Below are positions 45,261 through 53,295 of a DNA stretch of 64,000 bases, one piece after another. A program made the position numbers and the translations under genes. How positions within the stretch are numbered: the stretch's first letter is position 1; the number at the start of each line of letters is the position of its first letter. Under the pieces are notes generated by a model, which did no database searches, was not told where the DNA came from, and was given only the letters and a program-made list of their open reading frames with translations. This DNA is from Desulfosporosinus nitroreducens (GTDB lineage Bacteria; Bacillota; Desulfitobacteriia; Desulfitobacteriales; Desulfitobacteriaceae), in assembly GCF_023897015.1 (NCBI RefSeq), contig NZ_JAMHFY010000008.1, forward strand, positions 62,001 through 126,000, written 5' to 3'.

Positions 45261-45548
45261 ATGATTAAAGTTATTGCTAAGCTAACGATTAAAGAGGATA
45301 AGATTGAAGAATTAAAGAGCATCATTCCTGAATTGGTTGCAGAAACCAGAAAGGAAGATGGATGTCTTAGTTATCAGTTGTTTCAGGATGTTAAAAATAA
45401 AAAGATGCTAAGTTTTGTTGAAGACTGGGTAAGCAATGAAGCGTTGCAAAGACATATAAACTCAAAACATTTTCAGGAAGCGATGCCTAAGATAGCTGAA
45501 CTTCAAGAAAAGGAAATGGAACTTAGCGTATGTACATTAGTTATTTAA
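45261..45548 (+). CDS. Antibiotic biosynthesis monooxygenase (ABM) domain protein
   Basis: 95 residues, ATG behind GAGGGGG. The dimeric alpha/beta-barrel pattern is visible: an N-terminal strand (IKVIAKLTIKED), ETRKEDGCLSYQLFQD, FVEDWVSNEALQRHINSKHF. Members include YgiN-type quinol oxidases and heme- or aromatic-modifying enzymes. The substrate cannot be assigned. Confidence 0.8.
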   Translation: MIKVIAKLTIKEDKIEELKSIIPELVAETRKEDGCLSYQLFQDVKNKKMLSFVEDWVSNEALQRHINSKHFQEAMPKIAELQEKEMELSVCTLVI

Positions 45549-45582
45549 ACAAAACCATATAGTCATAGTCACGCTGCAATCA

Positions 45583-45617
45583 TTAGCCGGGGAAAAACTC
45601 TTAGTTTCCCGGCTTAA
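45583..45617 (+). terminator. Hairpin after the ABM-domain gene
   Basis: TTAGCCGGGGAAA and TTTCCCGGCTTAA pair around a 9-base loop. No long T run follows, so terminator function is moderately supported. Confidence 0.5.
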
Positions 45618-45699
45618 ACTATTACTAAGACTTTTGTACTTGTAAATTTGAATCTGTGAAATAATAAAGGTAGAATCAGACATAAGGAAGGTGAATGCC

Positions 45700-47394
45700 A
45701 TGAAATTTAAAGAGTTTGCTTATATACGGCCAGACTTAAGAGAGGTAGAGACCAAGTTTTCTGACCTTTTAATAAAGTTCGATCAGGCTGAAGATTTTCA
45801 GCAACAGGACGTTGTGATGGTAGCGCTTAATAAGCTAAGAAGCGAATTTGAGTCAATGGAGCAACTTGTACATATACGGCATACCATTGATACTACGGAC
45901 CCTTTTTACGAGGAAGAGCAGGCCTTTTTTGACGAAGGAACACCGATTTATCAGGGCTTGATCTCCCGATATTATCGGTCCTTGGTCAAATCTAAATTCA
46001 GACAGGCCTTAGAAGAAAAATGGGGAAAACAGCTTTTTGTCAAAGCCGATCTAACAATCAAAACCTTCGAACCAGAAATCATTGAAGACTTGCAACAGGA
46101 AAACAAACTATCTAGTGAATATACCAAACTCATTGCTTCGGCGAAGATAATGTTTGAAGGTGAAGAAAGAAATTTGCCGGGGTTGGTTCCTTTTCAGCTA
46201 TCAACTGATCGAGCCACGAGGAAACGTGCCAATGAGGCTAAATATGCTTTCTTTAAGGCTAATGAAGTAAAGCTGGATGAAATCTATGACGGCTTGGTTA
46301 AAATCAGGACACGGATGGCCCAAAAGCTGGGTTTTGCAAATTATATTGAACTTGGTTATGCCAGGATGCTTAGGTCAGACTACACCCCAGAAATGGTGGC
46401 AGACTTCCGTAAGCAGGTTAAAGAGTCTATTGTCCCAGTGGGAAGCAAGTTGCGAGAACGACAAAGAAAACGGCTGGAGTTAGATACTCTGCCATATTAT
46501 GATGAGAAATTCAGTTTTCAAACGGGTAATGCTACTCCTCAAGGGGATTCTGAATGGATAGTGAGCAACGGTCGACGTATGTATAATGAGCTGTCAAAAG
46601 AGACCAGTGAATTTTTTGAGTTTATGGTGGAAAATGAACTAATGGATTTGGTAAGTAAAAGGGGCAAGGCGGGGGGCGGCTATTGCACTTATATTAGTCA
46701 ATATCAGGTTCCCTTTATCTTCTCGAATTTTAATGGGACATCAGGGGATATCGATGTTTTGACGCATGAAGCAGGACATGCTTTTCAAGTTTATTGCAGC
46801 AGAAATTTTCAAATTCCCGAATATCATTGGCCAACATACGAAGCATGCGAGATCCACTCGATGAGCATGGAATTTTTCACGTGGCCTTGGATGGAACTTT
46901 TTTTCAAAGGTGACACTGATAAATATAAGTTTAGCCATTTGAGTGATGCCTTACTGTTTATCCCTTATGGGGTCAGTGTGGATGAATTTCAGCATTTTGT
47001 CTATGATCATCCAGAGGCCTCTCCACAGGATAGAAAAGCAGCCTGGAGAGAGATTGAAAGAAAATACCTGCCGCATAGAGAATATGAAGACAATGACTAT
47101 CTTGAAAAGGGCAGTTACTGGCATCAACAAGGGCATATTTTTGGGGACCCGTTTTATTATATAGACTACACCTTAGCTCAAATATGTGCCTTCCAGTTCT
47201 GGATAAGGTCCCGTGAAAATCGCGAATCCGCTTGGGCAGATTACCTGAGGCTCTGTCAGGCCGGGGGCAGTCAATCCTTTATAGATTTAACTAAGTCAGC
47301 TAACTTAGTTTCTCCATTTCAAGATGGATGCATCGCCTCCGTGGTTAAGGTCATAGAAGACTGGCTTGACGGAGTGGACGATACTAAACTGTGA
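45700..47394 (+). CDS. M3 family oligoendopeptidase (PepF-like)
   Basis: 564 residues from ATG at 45700; the in-frame GTG at 45691 overlaps the AAGGAAGGTGA ribosome site. The zinc motif LTHEAGHAFQVY is near 354-365, followed by the conserved YEACEIHSMSMEFFTWPW with the third zinc ligand. It is a cytoplasmic zinc peptidase of short peptides. It is a single gene with a strong shared terminator. Confidence 0.92.
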   Translation: MKFKEFAYIRPDLREVETKFSDLLIKFDQAEDFQQQDVVMVALNKLRSEFESMEQLVHIRHTIDTTDPFYEEEQAFFDEGTPIYQGLISRYYRSLVKSKFRQALEEKWGKQLFVKADLTIKTFEPEIIEDLQQENKLSSEYTKLIASAKIMFEGEERNLPGLVPFQLSTDRATRKRANEAKYAFFKANEVKLDEIYDGLVKIRTRMAQKLGFANYIELGYARMLRSDYTPEMVADFRKQVKESIVPVGSKLRERQRKRLELDTLPYYDEKFSFQTGNATPQGDSEWIVSNGRRMYNELSKETSEFFEFMVENELMDLVSKRGKAGGGYCTYISQYQVPFIFSNFNGTSGDIDVLTHEAGHAFQVYCSRNFQIPEYHWPTYEACEIHSMSMEFFTWPWMELFFKGDTDKYKFSHLSDALLFIPYGVSVDEFQHFVYDHPEASPQDRKAAWREIERKYLPHREYEDNDYLEKGSYWHQQGHIFGDPFYYIDYTLAQICAFQFWIRSRENRESAWADYLRLCQAGGSQSFIDLTKSANLVSPFQDGCIASVVKVIEDWLDGVDDTKL

Positions 47395-47401
47395 CTTTAG
47401 C

Positions 47402-47432
47402 AAAAAGGCCAACCATCGTGGTTGGCCTTTTT
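47402..47432. terminator. Bidirectional terminator
   Basis: Perfect 14-bp arms AAAAAGGCCAACCA/TGGTTGGCCTTTTT with a TCG loop stand between converging genes. Confidence 0.92.
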
Positions 47433-47436
47433 CATA

Positions 47437-48366
47437 TTAACGTGGCAGTATCCAAGTAACCCCTGTTTCTTGGATAGCAACCTTTTCGATTTGCCCTGAT
47501 GCAGCTTGACGGAAACGGATAATGGGTTCTTCCATGGGCTCTCGGGATAGGCTGAACGATCCCCAATGCATGGGTATAATCCATTTCGCCGAGATTTCCT
47601 CGGCCATTTTCCAGGCCTGTTCTGGAGTAGCATGGCTAGCTTCAAAGGACTTTGGAGAGTAGGCGCCAATACCCATTATGGCTAAATCAATCGGTACCTC
47701 ACTCAGTTGTTGTTTAATGAGTTCAGTATAGCCAGTATCGGCTCCGAAAAATAGATTAACATCGTTTTTAGATAATAGCAGACTGTTTGCTTCCATACCT
47801 TTCTTCCATGGTATTCGGGCTCCCCAGTGTTTGCCTTCGATTGCCTTGACGTTGACTCCGGCCAAAGACTTGCTTTCTTGCCAGTGCATTTCTTCTATGG
47901 ACTTAAACTTCATACCGTTCCACAAGGGAAGGGTATTTTTGGCGGTAATGACAAGGGTATCGGGTGATTGCAACTTGCGTAAGGTTGGATAATCGAAGTG
48001 ATCTGTATGAGCATGCGATAGAAGTAATAAATCAATAGGACCAACTTCGTCACTTTTCAGAGCCGAATCTATATAACGGCTGGGCCCTATTGTTAGGTTA
48101 CCTATGGGTGTAATACCTATATGTGAGTTTAGGGCAGGATCAATAAGAATTCTTGTACCAAAGAAGTTGATCAAAAAACTGGCGTGTCCAAGCCAAGCGA
48201 CAGTGACTTCATTGTTTGACCATTTGTTAGGAGTAGGAATATTGTTAGGTTTTATTAAATTATGTCCAGTCGTTTCCCCTTTTTGCTCACGGAAGACAAT
48301 ATCTATAGCACAATCACCCCAGTCAATTCTAGAGTACTTAAAAAGGCCTAGGTCAATGAATTTCGT
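47437..48366 (-). CDS. MBL-fold metal hydrolase (UlaG-like) with a non-standard or lost start codon
   Basis: The metallo-beta-lactamase motif is SHAHTDHFD; later HWG motifs are present. The first standard start is TTG at 48172-48174, but the conserved opening strand of the fold (TVAWLGHASFLINFFGT) begins upstream of it. The frame stays open to 48384 with no ATG, GTG or TTG. At 48364-48366 the codon is ACG, followed by a peptide beginning KFIDLGLFKY, where an ATG would be expected. From there the product has 309 residues. Either ACG is used or the start was mutated. Confidence 0.7.
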   Translation of the reverse strand, partial: TKFIDLGLFKYSRIDWGDCAIDIVFREQKGETTGHNLIKPNNIPTPNKWSNNEVTVAWLGHASFLINFFGTRILIDPALNSHIGITPIGNLTIGPSRYIDSALKSDEVGPIDLLLLSHAHTDHFDYPTLRKLQSPDTLVITAKNTLPLWNGMKFKSIEEMHWQESKSLAGVNVKAIEGKHWGARIPWKKGMEANSLLLSKNDVNLFFGADTGYTELIKQQLSEVPIDLAIMGIGAYSPKSFEASHATPEQAWKMAEEISAKWIIPMHWGSFSLSREPMEEPIIRFRQAASGQIEKVAIQETGVTWILPR

Positions 48367-48579
48367 TAAGTGACTCTTTGTTAATTAAATTGCCCTATAA
48401 GAGTATCACTCCTATATGCAAATGTGAAGTTTTTGATTCGATTATCTTAGGGGTTTCTTAACCAGCCTGACAGTTGTTCATAGAATATATTGAAGAAAAG
48501 GGAAACTGCTTACCCAGTGGCGAAGAAGAATTCAGCTGAAAGAAAATAGAGTGAATCAAAGGAAAAGGGGTGGAAAAAA

Positions 48580-49578
48580 ATGAAGATAGGGCGGGTGCTT
48601 AATAATTGGTGGAAGCGGATCTGTTACTTTTTCCGGCGGTTCCCTAAGAAAACACAGATTCAACCAACGTTCGGCAGCTCTTTCATTCAATATTGGTACT
48701 GTCAAAACTGGGACTTTGATCGCTGGATTGAAGAGTATAAAATGTTACAAAAAATAGGCATCAACGAAATAATCCTTCAGAACATCGCTGATACCAAATC
48801 ACATTACGCTGTTTATCCGACAAAGATGGATGGATATACTTGCAACAGTATTGATATGGTTGAGACGGCCCTGTGTGCTGCTGATACCATTGGCATGAAT
48901 GTCCGTATCGGTCTAGGGTTTAATGATGACTGGTGGTCAAAAAACATTTATGATCAGACGTGGTTAGATGATGAGGCCGAAGTTAACAAAGTGATCGTCA
49001 CAGAGATTGTTACGATGTATGGTGGGCATAGAGCACTTACTGGTTGGTATATTCCCTATGAGTTTCACCCGTTGACGGCTCTAAGTTTTGTCCAACAAGC
49101 CGAGTTAAACCGATTCTTCCAAAAAATCGCTGGTACGATCAAGGTTTATAGTAAGAAAAATATCATGATTGCCCCATTTTATAAGGCTCAGTTGACTTGG
49201 AATATAACCTTGGCCTCTTGGTCATATTTTGTTCACCATATTCTTAAAGATACGGGGATAGATATTCTTGCTTTGCAAGATAGCATCGGGGCAGGTTTTA
49301 ACACGTTGGAGCATTTAGATGAAATCTATGCTTACACCAAGAAGGCTGCCGACGAAATCGGCATGATTCTTTTTGCGATTACCGAAACTTTTGAGGTGAA
49401 TGCAACGGAATATTTGCCAGCGCAACAAAGTCGAATCCGTGAGCAATTATCCATAGAGTCAGCCCATGTAAGTGGATTCGTGGCTTTTAGTGCAGACCAC
49501 TATCAAAATGGTAACGAGCTTACTCAAGTAACGGGTTATGAGGATTACTACCGTTATTATCTCGATCATCGAAAGTAG
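48580..49578 (+). CDS. DUF4434-type (glycoside hydrolase-like TIM barrel) protein
   Basis: 332 residues. After a basic N-terminus it reads as a beta/alpha barrel: FGSSFIQYW, INEIILQNIADTKSHYAVYPT, ALTGWYIPYEFHP with the acidic residue of the presumed active site, IDILALQDSIGAG, and LFAITETFEVN. This matches the DUF4434 pattern. No signal peptide is evident. The substrate is unknown; a carbohydrate is an inference from the fold. Confidence 0.7.
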   Translation: MKIGRVLNNWWKRICYFFRRFPKKTQIQPTFGSSFIQYWYCQNWDFDRWIEEYKMLQKIGINEIILQNIADTKSHYAVYPTKMDGYTCNSIDMVETALCAADTIGMNVRIGLGFNDDWWSKNIYDQTWLDDEAEVNKVIVTEIVTMYGGHRALTGWYIPYEFHPLTALSFVQQAELNRFFQKIAGTIKVYSKKNIMIAPFYKAQLTWNITLASWSYFVHHILKDTGIDILALQDSIGAGFNTLEHLDEIYAYTKKAADEIGMILFAITETFEVNATEYLPAQQSRIREQLSIESAHVSGFVAFSADHYQNGNELTQVTGYEDYYRYYLDHRK

Positions 49579-49681
49579 TCTTTTTGCATGAGTAATATCA
49601 CAATTTACATTGCCAACACCCTTAAAGTCCTAAAGGCACTGTAACAAACAATTTACTGCTTGAAACGTATCTTAAGAACAA

Positions 49682-49726
49682 AATATGCGAGAAGCAAGTT
49701 GATTGCCAACGTGCTTCTCGCATATT
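49682..49726 (-). terminator. Terminator of the TraB-family gene
   Basis: 15-base arms AATATGCGAGAAGCA/TGCTTCTCGCATATT, with an inner GTTG/CAAC pair, lead into ATTTTGTTCTT on the minus strand. Confidence 0.75.
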
Positions 49727-49751
49727 AGAAGAGCTCATCATTCATATCGCT

Positions 49752-50924
49752 CTACAAATTCTCTATGAATAAACGGACTACATCAGCCCCGCCAATTATT
49801 GTCCCTATAGAGCCGCCTAAGTTTGCTAATGTAACTATAAGCAGAATCCGTGTCACCTTATTATTCCAAAAACCTTTAAGAGTAAAAACATCCTCAGAAA
49901 GATTTTCGAAATCTCTTACGCTGGGGCGTCGGATATAAGCTTGTACAATACCAGCAAACCATCCAGCTGCAATTAGTGGATGTAAGGTAGTTATGGGAGC
50001 GACTACAAAGGCTGTAAGAATAGTAAGAGGATGTCCAAAAGCAAGCGCAGTTCCCAGCGCTGCAAAAGATCCAGTCCATAGCACCCAACTTATAGTTTGC
50101 TGAACTCCAGCAGAAGGATTTGCTATGAAAGTATAGACAATAACCGCCAAAATAAGGAGTGGAACTGACCAACCAATAACTTTAAGAGCCTTTGATTTAG
50201 CAGGAAGTTGAGATAAAAGCGCTAAATCATGCTCTTTTTTTAGTTCTTCTTTAATACCAGGAACGTGAGCCGCTCCTAAAACTGCGACAATCTTACTGCC
50301 TGGAGCTTCTTTAATTTTCTGAGATAAATACTGATCTCGCTCATCAATTAGAGGAAGCTTTAATTTAGGAAAATTTACAGTAAACTCATTAAGTATAGAA
50401 TTAAGCATATCTTGAGATTTCATCTTTTCAAGATCCTCTTCTGAAATGTCTTCATCATCAAAAATACTAAAGAAAATCCCTGTCAGAAGCTTAGCTTTAC
50501 CCCAAAACCCTACACCTTTCCAAATACGAGCAAAGGTTATTTGAATATTTCTATCAGCCAATACCAAGTTTGCACCTATTTCTTTGGCCGATTCAGCTCC
50601 CTGAATCATTTCTTGACCAGCATTAATACCAAATTGTTTTGCTATACGCTTTTGAAAGGAGGATATTACAAGATTTATCAAGAGTAAAGTGGCTTTTTTA
50701 TCTTTAATAATCTTAAAAATATCGGTCTCTTTCCACTTGTTACCCTCAATAATTGTCTGATATCTAGGTTCATCCAACTCGATACAAACAGAGTCCGGCT
50801 TTTCGAATTCAATAACTTCCTTCACTAGTTCAGCACTTTGCTTTGATACGTGTGCAGTTCCGATAAGAATAAATTCCTTACCATCTAAATTTATTCTAGT
50901 AATGTTTTGGTTTTCTTCAAACAT
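49752..50924 (-). CDS. TraB/PrgY family membrane protein
   Basis: 390 residues. The N-terminal domain holds LIGTAHVSKQS near 21 and VCIELDEPRYQ near 46, and a second VLGAAHVPGI near 214, the paired GTAH motifs of the TraB family. The C-terminal third has about four membrane segments from 245 onward. Members may be metalloprotease-like and inhibit pheromone signals in enterococci; the role elsewhere is unclear. Confidence 0.85.
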   Translation of the reverse strand: MFEENQNITRINLDGKEFILIGTAHVSKQSAELVKEVIEFEKPDSVCIELDEPRYQTIIEGNKWKETDIFKIIKDKKATLLLINLVISSFQKRIAKQFGINAGQEMIQGAESAKEIGANLVLADRNIQITFARIWKGVGFWGKAKLLTGIFFSIFDDEDISEEDLEKMKSQDMLNSILNEFTVNFPKLKLPLIDERDQYLSQKIKEAPGSKIVAVLGAAHVPGIKEELKKEHDLALLSQLPAKSKALKVIGWSVPLLILAVIVYTFIANPSAGVQQTISWVLWTGSFAALGTALAFGHPLTILTAFVVAPITTLHPLIAAGWFAGIVQAYIRRPSVRDFENLSEDVFTLKGFWNNKVTRILLIVTLANLGGSIGTIIGGADVVRLFIENL

Positions 50925-51153
50925 AAACTACCTTCCTTTATAACTTTCTTTTCTAAACCATTTTACTCATTTTTCCCCGCATGTTTTATTGTACTCTAAC
51001 TTACCCGTGTCCGACAAATCAGTTTTGGATCATATTGCTTGAGCATATCAATTTCCGATTTAACCTGCCTAGGTTTCTTTCAAGATGGTAACGACTCTTA
51101 TGTATACGAGGATGCCACGAGGTTGAGCAGTTAGAAGCTATAGTGATACATTT

Positions 51154-51196
51154 AAAACGAAAGAAGAGATGGCTAAGCCATCTCTTCTTTCGTTTT
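51154..51196 (-). terminator. Terminator of the tandem-rhodanese lipoprotein gene
   Basis: Perfect 20-bp arms (51154-51173 and 51177-51196) around TAA, with TTTT at the end on both strands. The rest of 50925-51231 shows no gene. Confidence 0.9.
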
Positions 51197-51231
51197 ATTA
51201 AAGGTGGTTCTGTTTCTGATATTAAAAGCAA

Positions 51232-52233
51232 TTATTGAACAACTTCGTAAGATTTGTCAGAACTCCAGCCTTTGCTAAAGCCAGCCATACCGAATCCGTA
51301 ATTCAGACTCTTTGTGGGAATGCCAAAGATATTAAGCAAGGAGTCGGTCTGTCCAGCCGTTTGTCCGGTATAACAATAGACAACGACAGTTTTGCCTTTG
51401 CTTTTATCCTTGATCGAATCGAGGTTTTTCGCGACGTCAGGACCGTAGGGAATGTTCACGGCGCCTTTAATGTGGCCTTTGGCGTAATCTACTGCTGTGC
51501 GAACATCAACAATGTAGTATTTGTCAGCTTCTTTAGCCAGGGCATCTTTCATAACCGGGAGATCAATCTTATAGGAGTCTTTCGGTACTTCATTAAAATA
51601 CTTCTTGACTGCCTCGTCAATTGCTTTGCTCTTACTAGCAACTGCGGGAACCGTCGGCATTGCAGTCGGTTCTGTTACTGTCGGGTACTTCTGTCCCAAC
51701 CAGCCTCTGGTCTCAAAGCCTACAGTACTGCTGCCACCCATACCAGAGTTTAAGGAGAGGGTCTTGATTCCTGCAACGTTGAGAAGTGAATTCGTTTGCC
51801 CAGCGGTCTGTCCGGTATAGCAAGCAACGATTAAGGTTTTGTCTTTGGCGATTGCACGAATGCTATCGAGGTTTTTGGCGATATCTGGGCCATAGGGCAC
51901 GTTAATCGCTCCCTTGATATGCCCTTTAGCATAATCTTCTGCTCGACGAAGATCCAATACTGCGTATTTATCAGGGTTTTTATCGAGCTCATCCTTTAAG
52001 TCTTTCTCAGCAATCTTATAGGAATTTTTAACATTGGAGCCAATATCATTGAAATAAGTTTCAATAGCCCCTTTAATTTCTTTTGCGGGGTCTTCCGCAG
52101 GAGTAGATGAAGTTGTTACTGGTGGAGTTGACGGAGTAGTGGCAGCGGGCTGTGCTGCTTGACCACAACCAGTAACAAGAAAGCCGACAATCAGGAAAAG
52201 GGACAAGATGGGAGATAATTTCCTTTTTAGCAT
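51232..52233 (-). CDS. Lipoprotein with two rhodanese domains
   Basis: 333 residues. A signal peptide ends in the lipobox LVTGC near residue 23, followed by a Ser/Thr/Pro linker. Two rhodanese domains follow, each with a DLRRAEDYAKGHIKGA- or DVRTAVDYAKGHIKGA-type entry and the active-site loop CYTGQTAGQT (near 145 and 293). Both keep the catalytic cysteine. It probably transfers or binds sulfane sulfur outside the membrane, supporting polysulfide or thiosulfate reduction by the divergent operon. Confidence 0.88.
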   Translation of the reverse strand: MLKRKLSPILSLFLIVGFLVTGCGQAAQPAATTPSTPPVTTSSTPAEDPAKEIKGAIETYFNDIGSNVKNSYKIAEKDLKDELDKNPDKYAVLDLRRAEDYAKGHIKGAINVPYGPDIAKNLDSIRAIAKDKTLIVACYTGQTAGQTNSLLNVAGIKTLSLNSGMGGSSTVGFETRGWLGQKYPTVTEPTAMPTVPAVASKSKAIDEAVKKYFNEVPKDSYKIDLPVMKDALAKEADKYYIVDVRTAVDYAKGHIKGAVNIPYGPDVAKNLDSIKDKSKGKTVVVYCYTGQTAGQTDSLLNIFGIPTKSLNYGFGMAGFSKGWSSDKSYEVVQ

Positions 52234-52342
52234 TTAAAACATCCTTTCAACTTTAAACTATATTCTAAGCTTAATTTAGAATATGTAATTTAAGTTAACA
52301 TTCGATGGGTATGTGAAAAATACCTTTATCACAATTGAATTA

Positions 52343-52386
52343 GCCTATAAACTTTTATTATATACCTATAATAATAAAGAATAAGA
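52343..52386. repeat. 44-bp direct repeat, copy 1
   Basis: It begins GCCTATAAACTTTTATTATA and matches copy 2 at 40 of 44 positions. It lies in the 376-base divergent region between two rhodanese lipoprotein genes. Confidence 0.75.
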
Positions 52387-52437
52387 TAAATGTTCTCTAA
52401 GTATGAACTAGTTTATTAATGATAAACAAAATATATG

Positions 52438-52481
52438 CCTATAAATTTTTATTATATACTTATAACATTAAAGAATAAGAG
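52438..52481. repeat. 44-bp direct repeat, copy 2
   Basis: It begins GCCTATAAATTTTTATTATA, 95 bases after the start of copy 1. The two may be regulator sites or duplicated promoter segments. A TTGACG/CTTAAT pair (52542-52570) downstream is a weak promoter candidate for the plus-strand operon. Confidence 0.75.
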
Positions 52482-52609
52482 CATTAATTAATAGTAGCAG
52501 GAGAAATTTGCTGTTTAGCGAATAATATATCAATAAGTTTCTTGACGATAATTGAAGAAACCATCTTAATTGGACTTGTGAATTAATTATTAAGAGGAGG
52601 GCGAAAACT

Positions 52610-53233
52610 TTGAAAGCTAAGTCGATGTCAATGCGATCCATGGGTTTGACCGTTATCTATTTATTGTTATTAGGTTTTGGCATGACTTTTTTAGTCGGCT
52701 GCGGCAATAGCTCGTCAACGGTGGGCACCGTTGACAAGGAGCAAGACCCGTCGAAGGCTAACGTTAACCAGAATACCACCCAACCGGTCCAAGGCGTTCC
52801 CGCCGATATACCGTCTACAGCCAACTTATCGGTCGATGAATTGGAGGCGGCCATAGAGGATAATAAAGGGTGGCAGTTAATTGACGTACGGGAAGCCAGA
52901 GAATTTGCCACTGGGCATATTAAGATGGCGCTTAACAGACCTTTAGGTGATTTGAAGAACAACCTTGCCCAGATTAGTAAGGACAAAGACCTTGTATTAA
53001 TCGATCTTAATGGCAGCCGCGCCCAATCAGCGTGGAATGTTCTGGTAGAGAATGGCTATGACCAAAACAAAGTTAAAGTCTTAACTGGGGGCATGTTACA
53101 GTGGAGAGGGATCGTCAGCTCAGCCGGCAACAACAGCGGCGCTGACACAATTAAAAGCAGTGAAACAAATACTAGCGGTGGTAATGCTGCAGAGCCGAAG
53201 CCTGAGGTCCAGGAAATGGTAGGCGGCTGTTAG
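52610..53233 (+). CDS. Rhodanese-like lipoprotein with Asp in place of the active-site Cys
   Basis: 207 residues, TTG behind AAGAGGAGGG. Lipobox LVGC at 28-31. The rhodanese domain is about 72-170 (LIDVREAREFATGHI near 90). The active-site loop reads LIDLNGSR where the family has YCRSGNR, so D132 replaces the catalytic cysteine. The chain ends in a cysteine (MVGGC). It cannot transfer sulfur by the usual route. It starts the Psr/Phs-like operon. Confidence 0.8.
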   Translation: MKAKSMSMRSMGLTVIYLLLLGFGMTFLVGCGNSSSTVGTVDKEQDPSKANVNQNTTQPVQGVPADIPSTANLSVDELEAAIEDNKGWQLIDVREAREFATGHIKMALNRPLGDLKNNLAQISKDKDLVLIDLNGSRAQSAWNVLVENGYDQNKVKVLTGGMLQWRGIVSSAGNNSGADTIKSSETNTSGGNAAEPKPEVQEMVGGC

Positions 53234-53295
53234 AATAGTTGTGGTTGTCAAATTATCAAGGCTGTCATGATGTTGTGAGGGATGGAGGGAAAACT

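Noticed and set aside
51235-51753. 172-residue plus-strand frame opposite the tandem-rhodanese gene
   Set aside because: It mirrors a well-supported minus-strand gene and its product resembles nothing recognisable.
53239-53295. 19-codon extension before the molybdoenzyme
   Set aside because: It would place residues in front of a twin-arginine signal, and a better ribosome site precedes ATG 53296.
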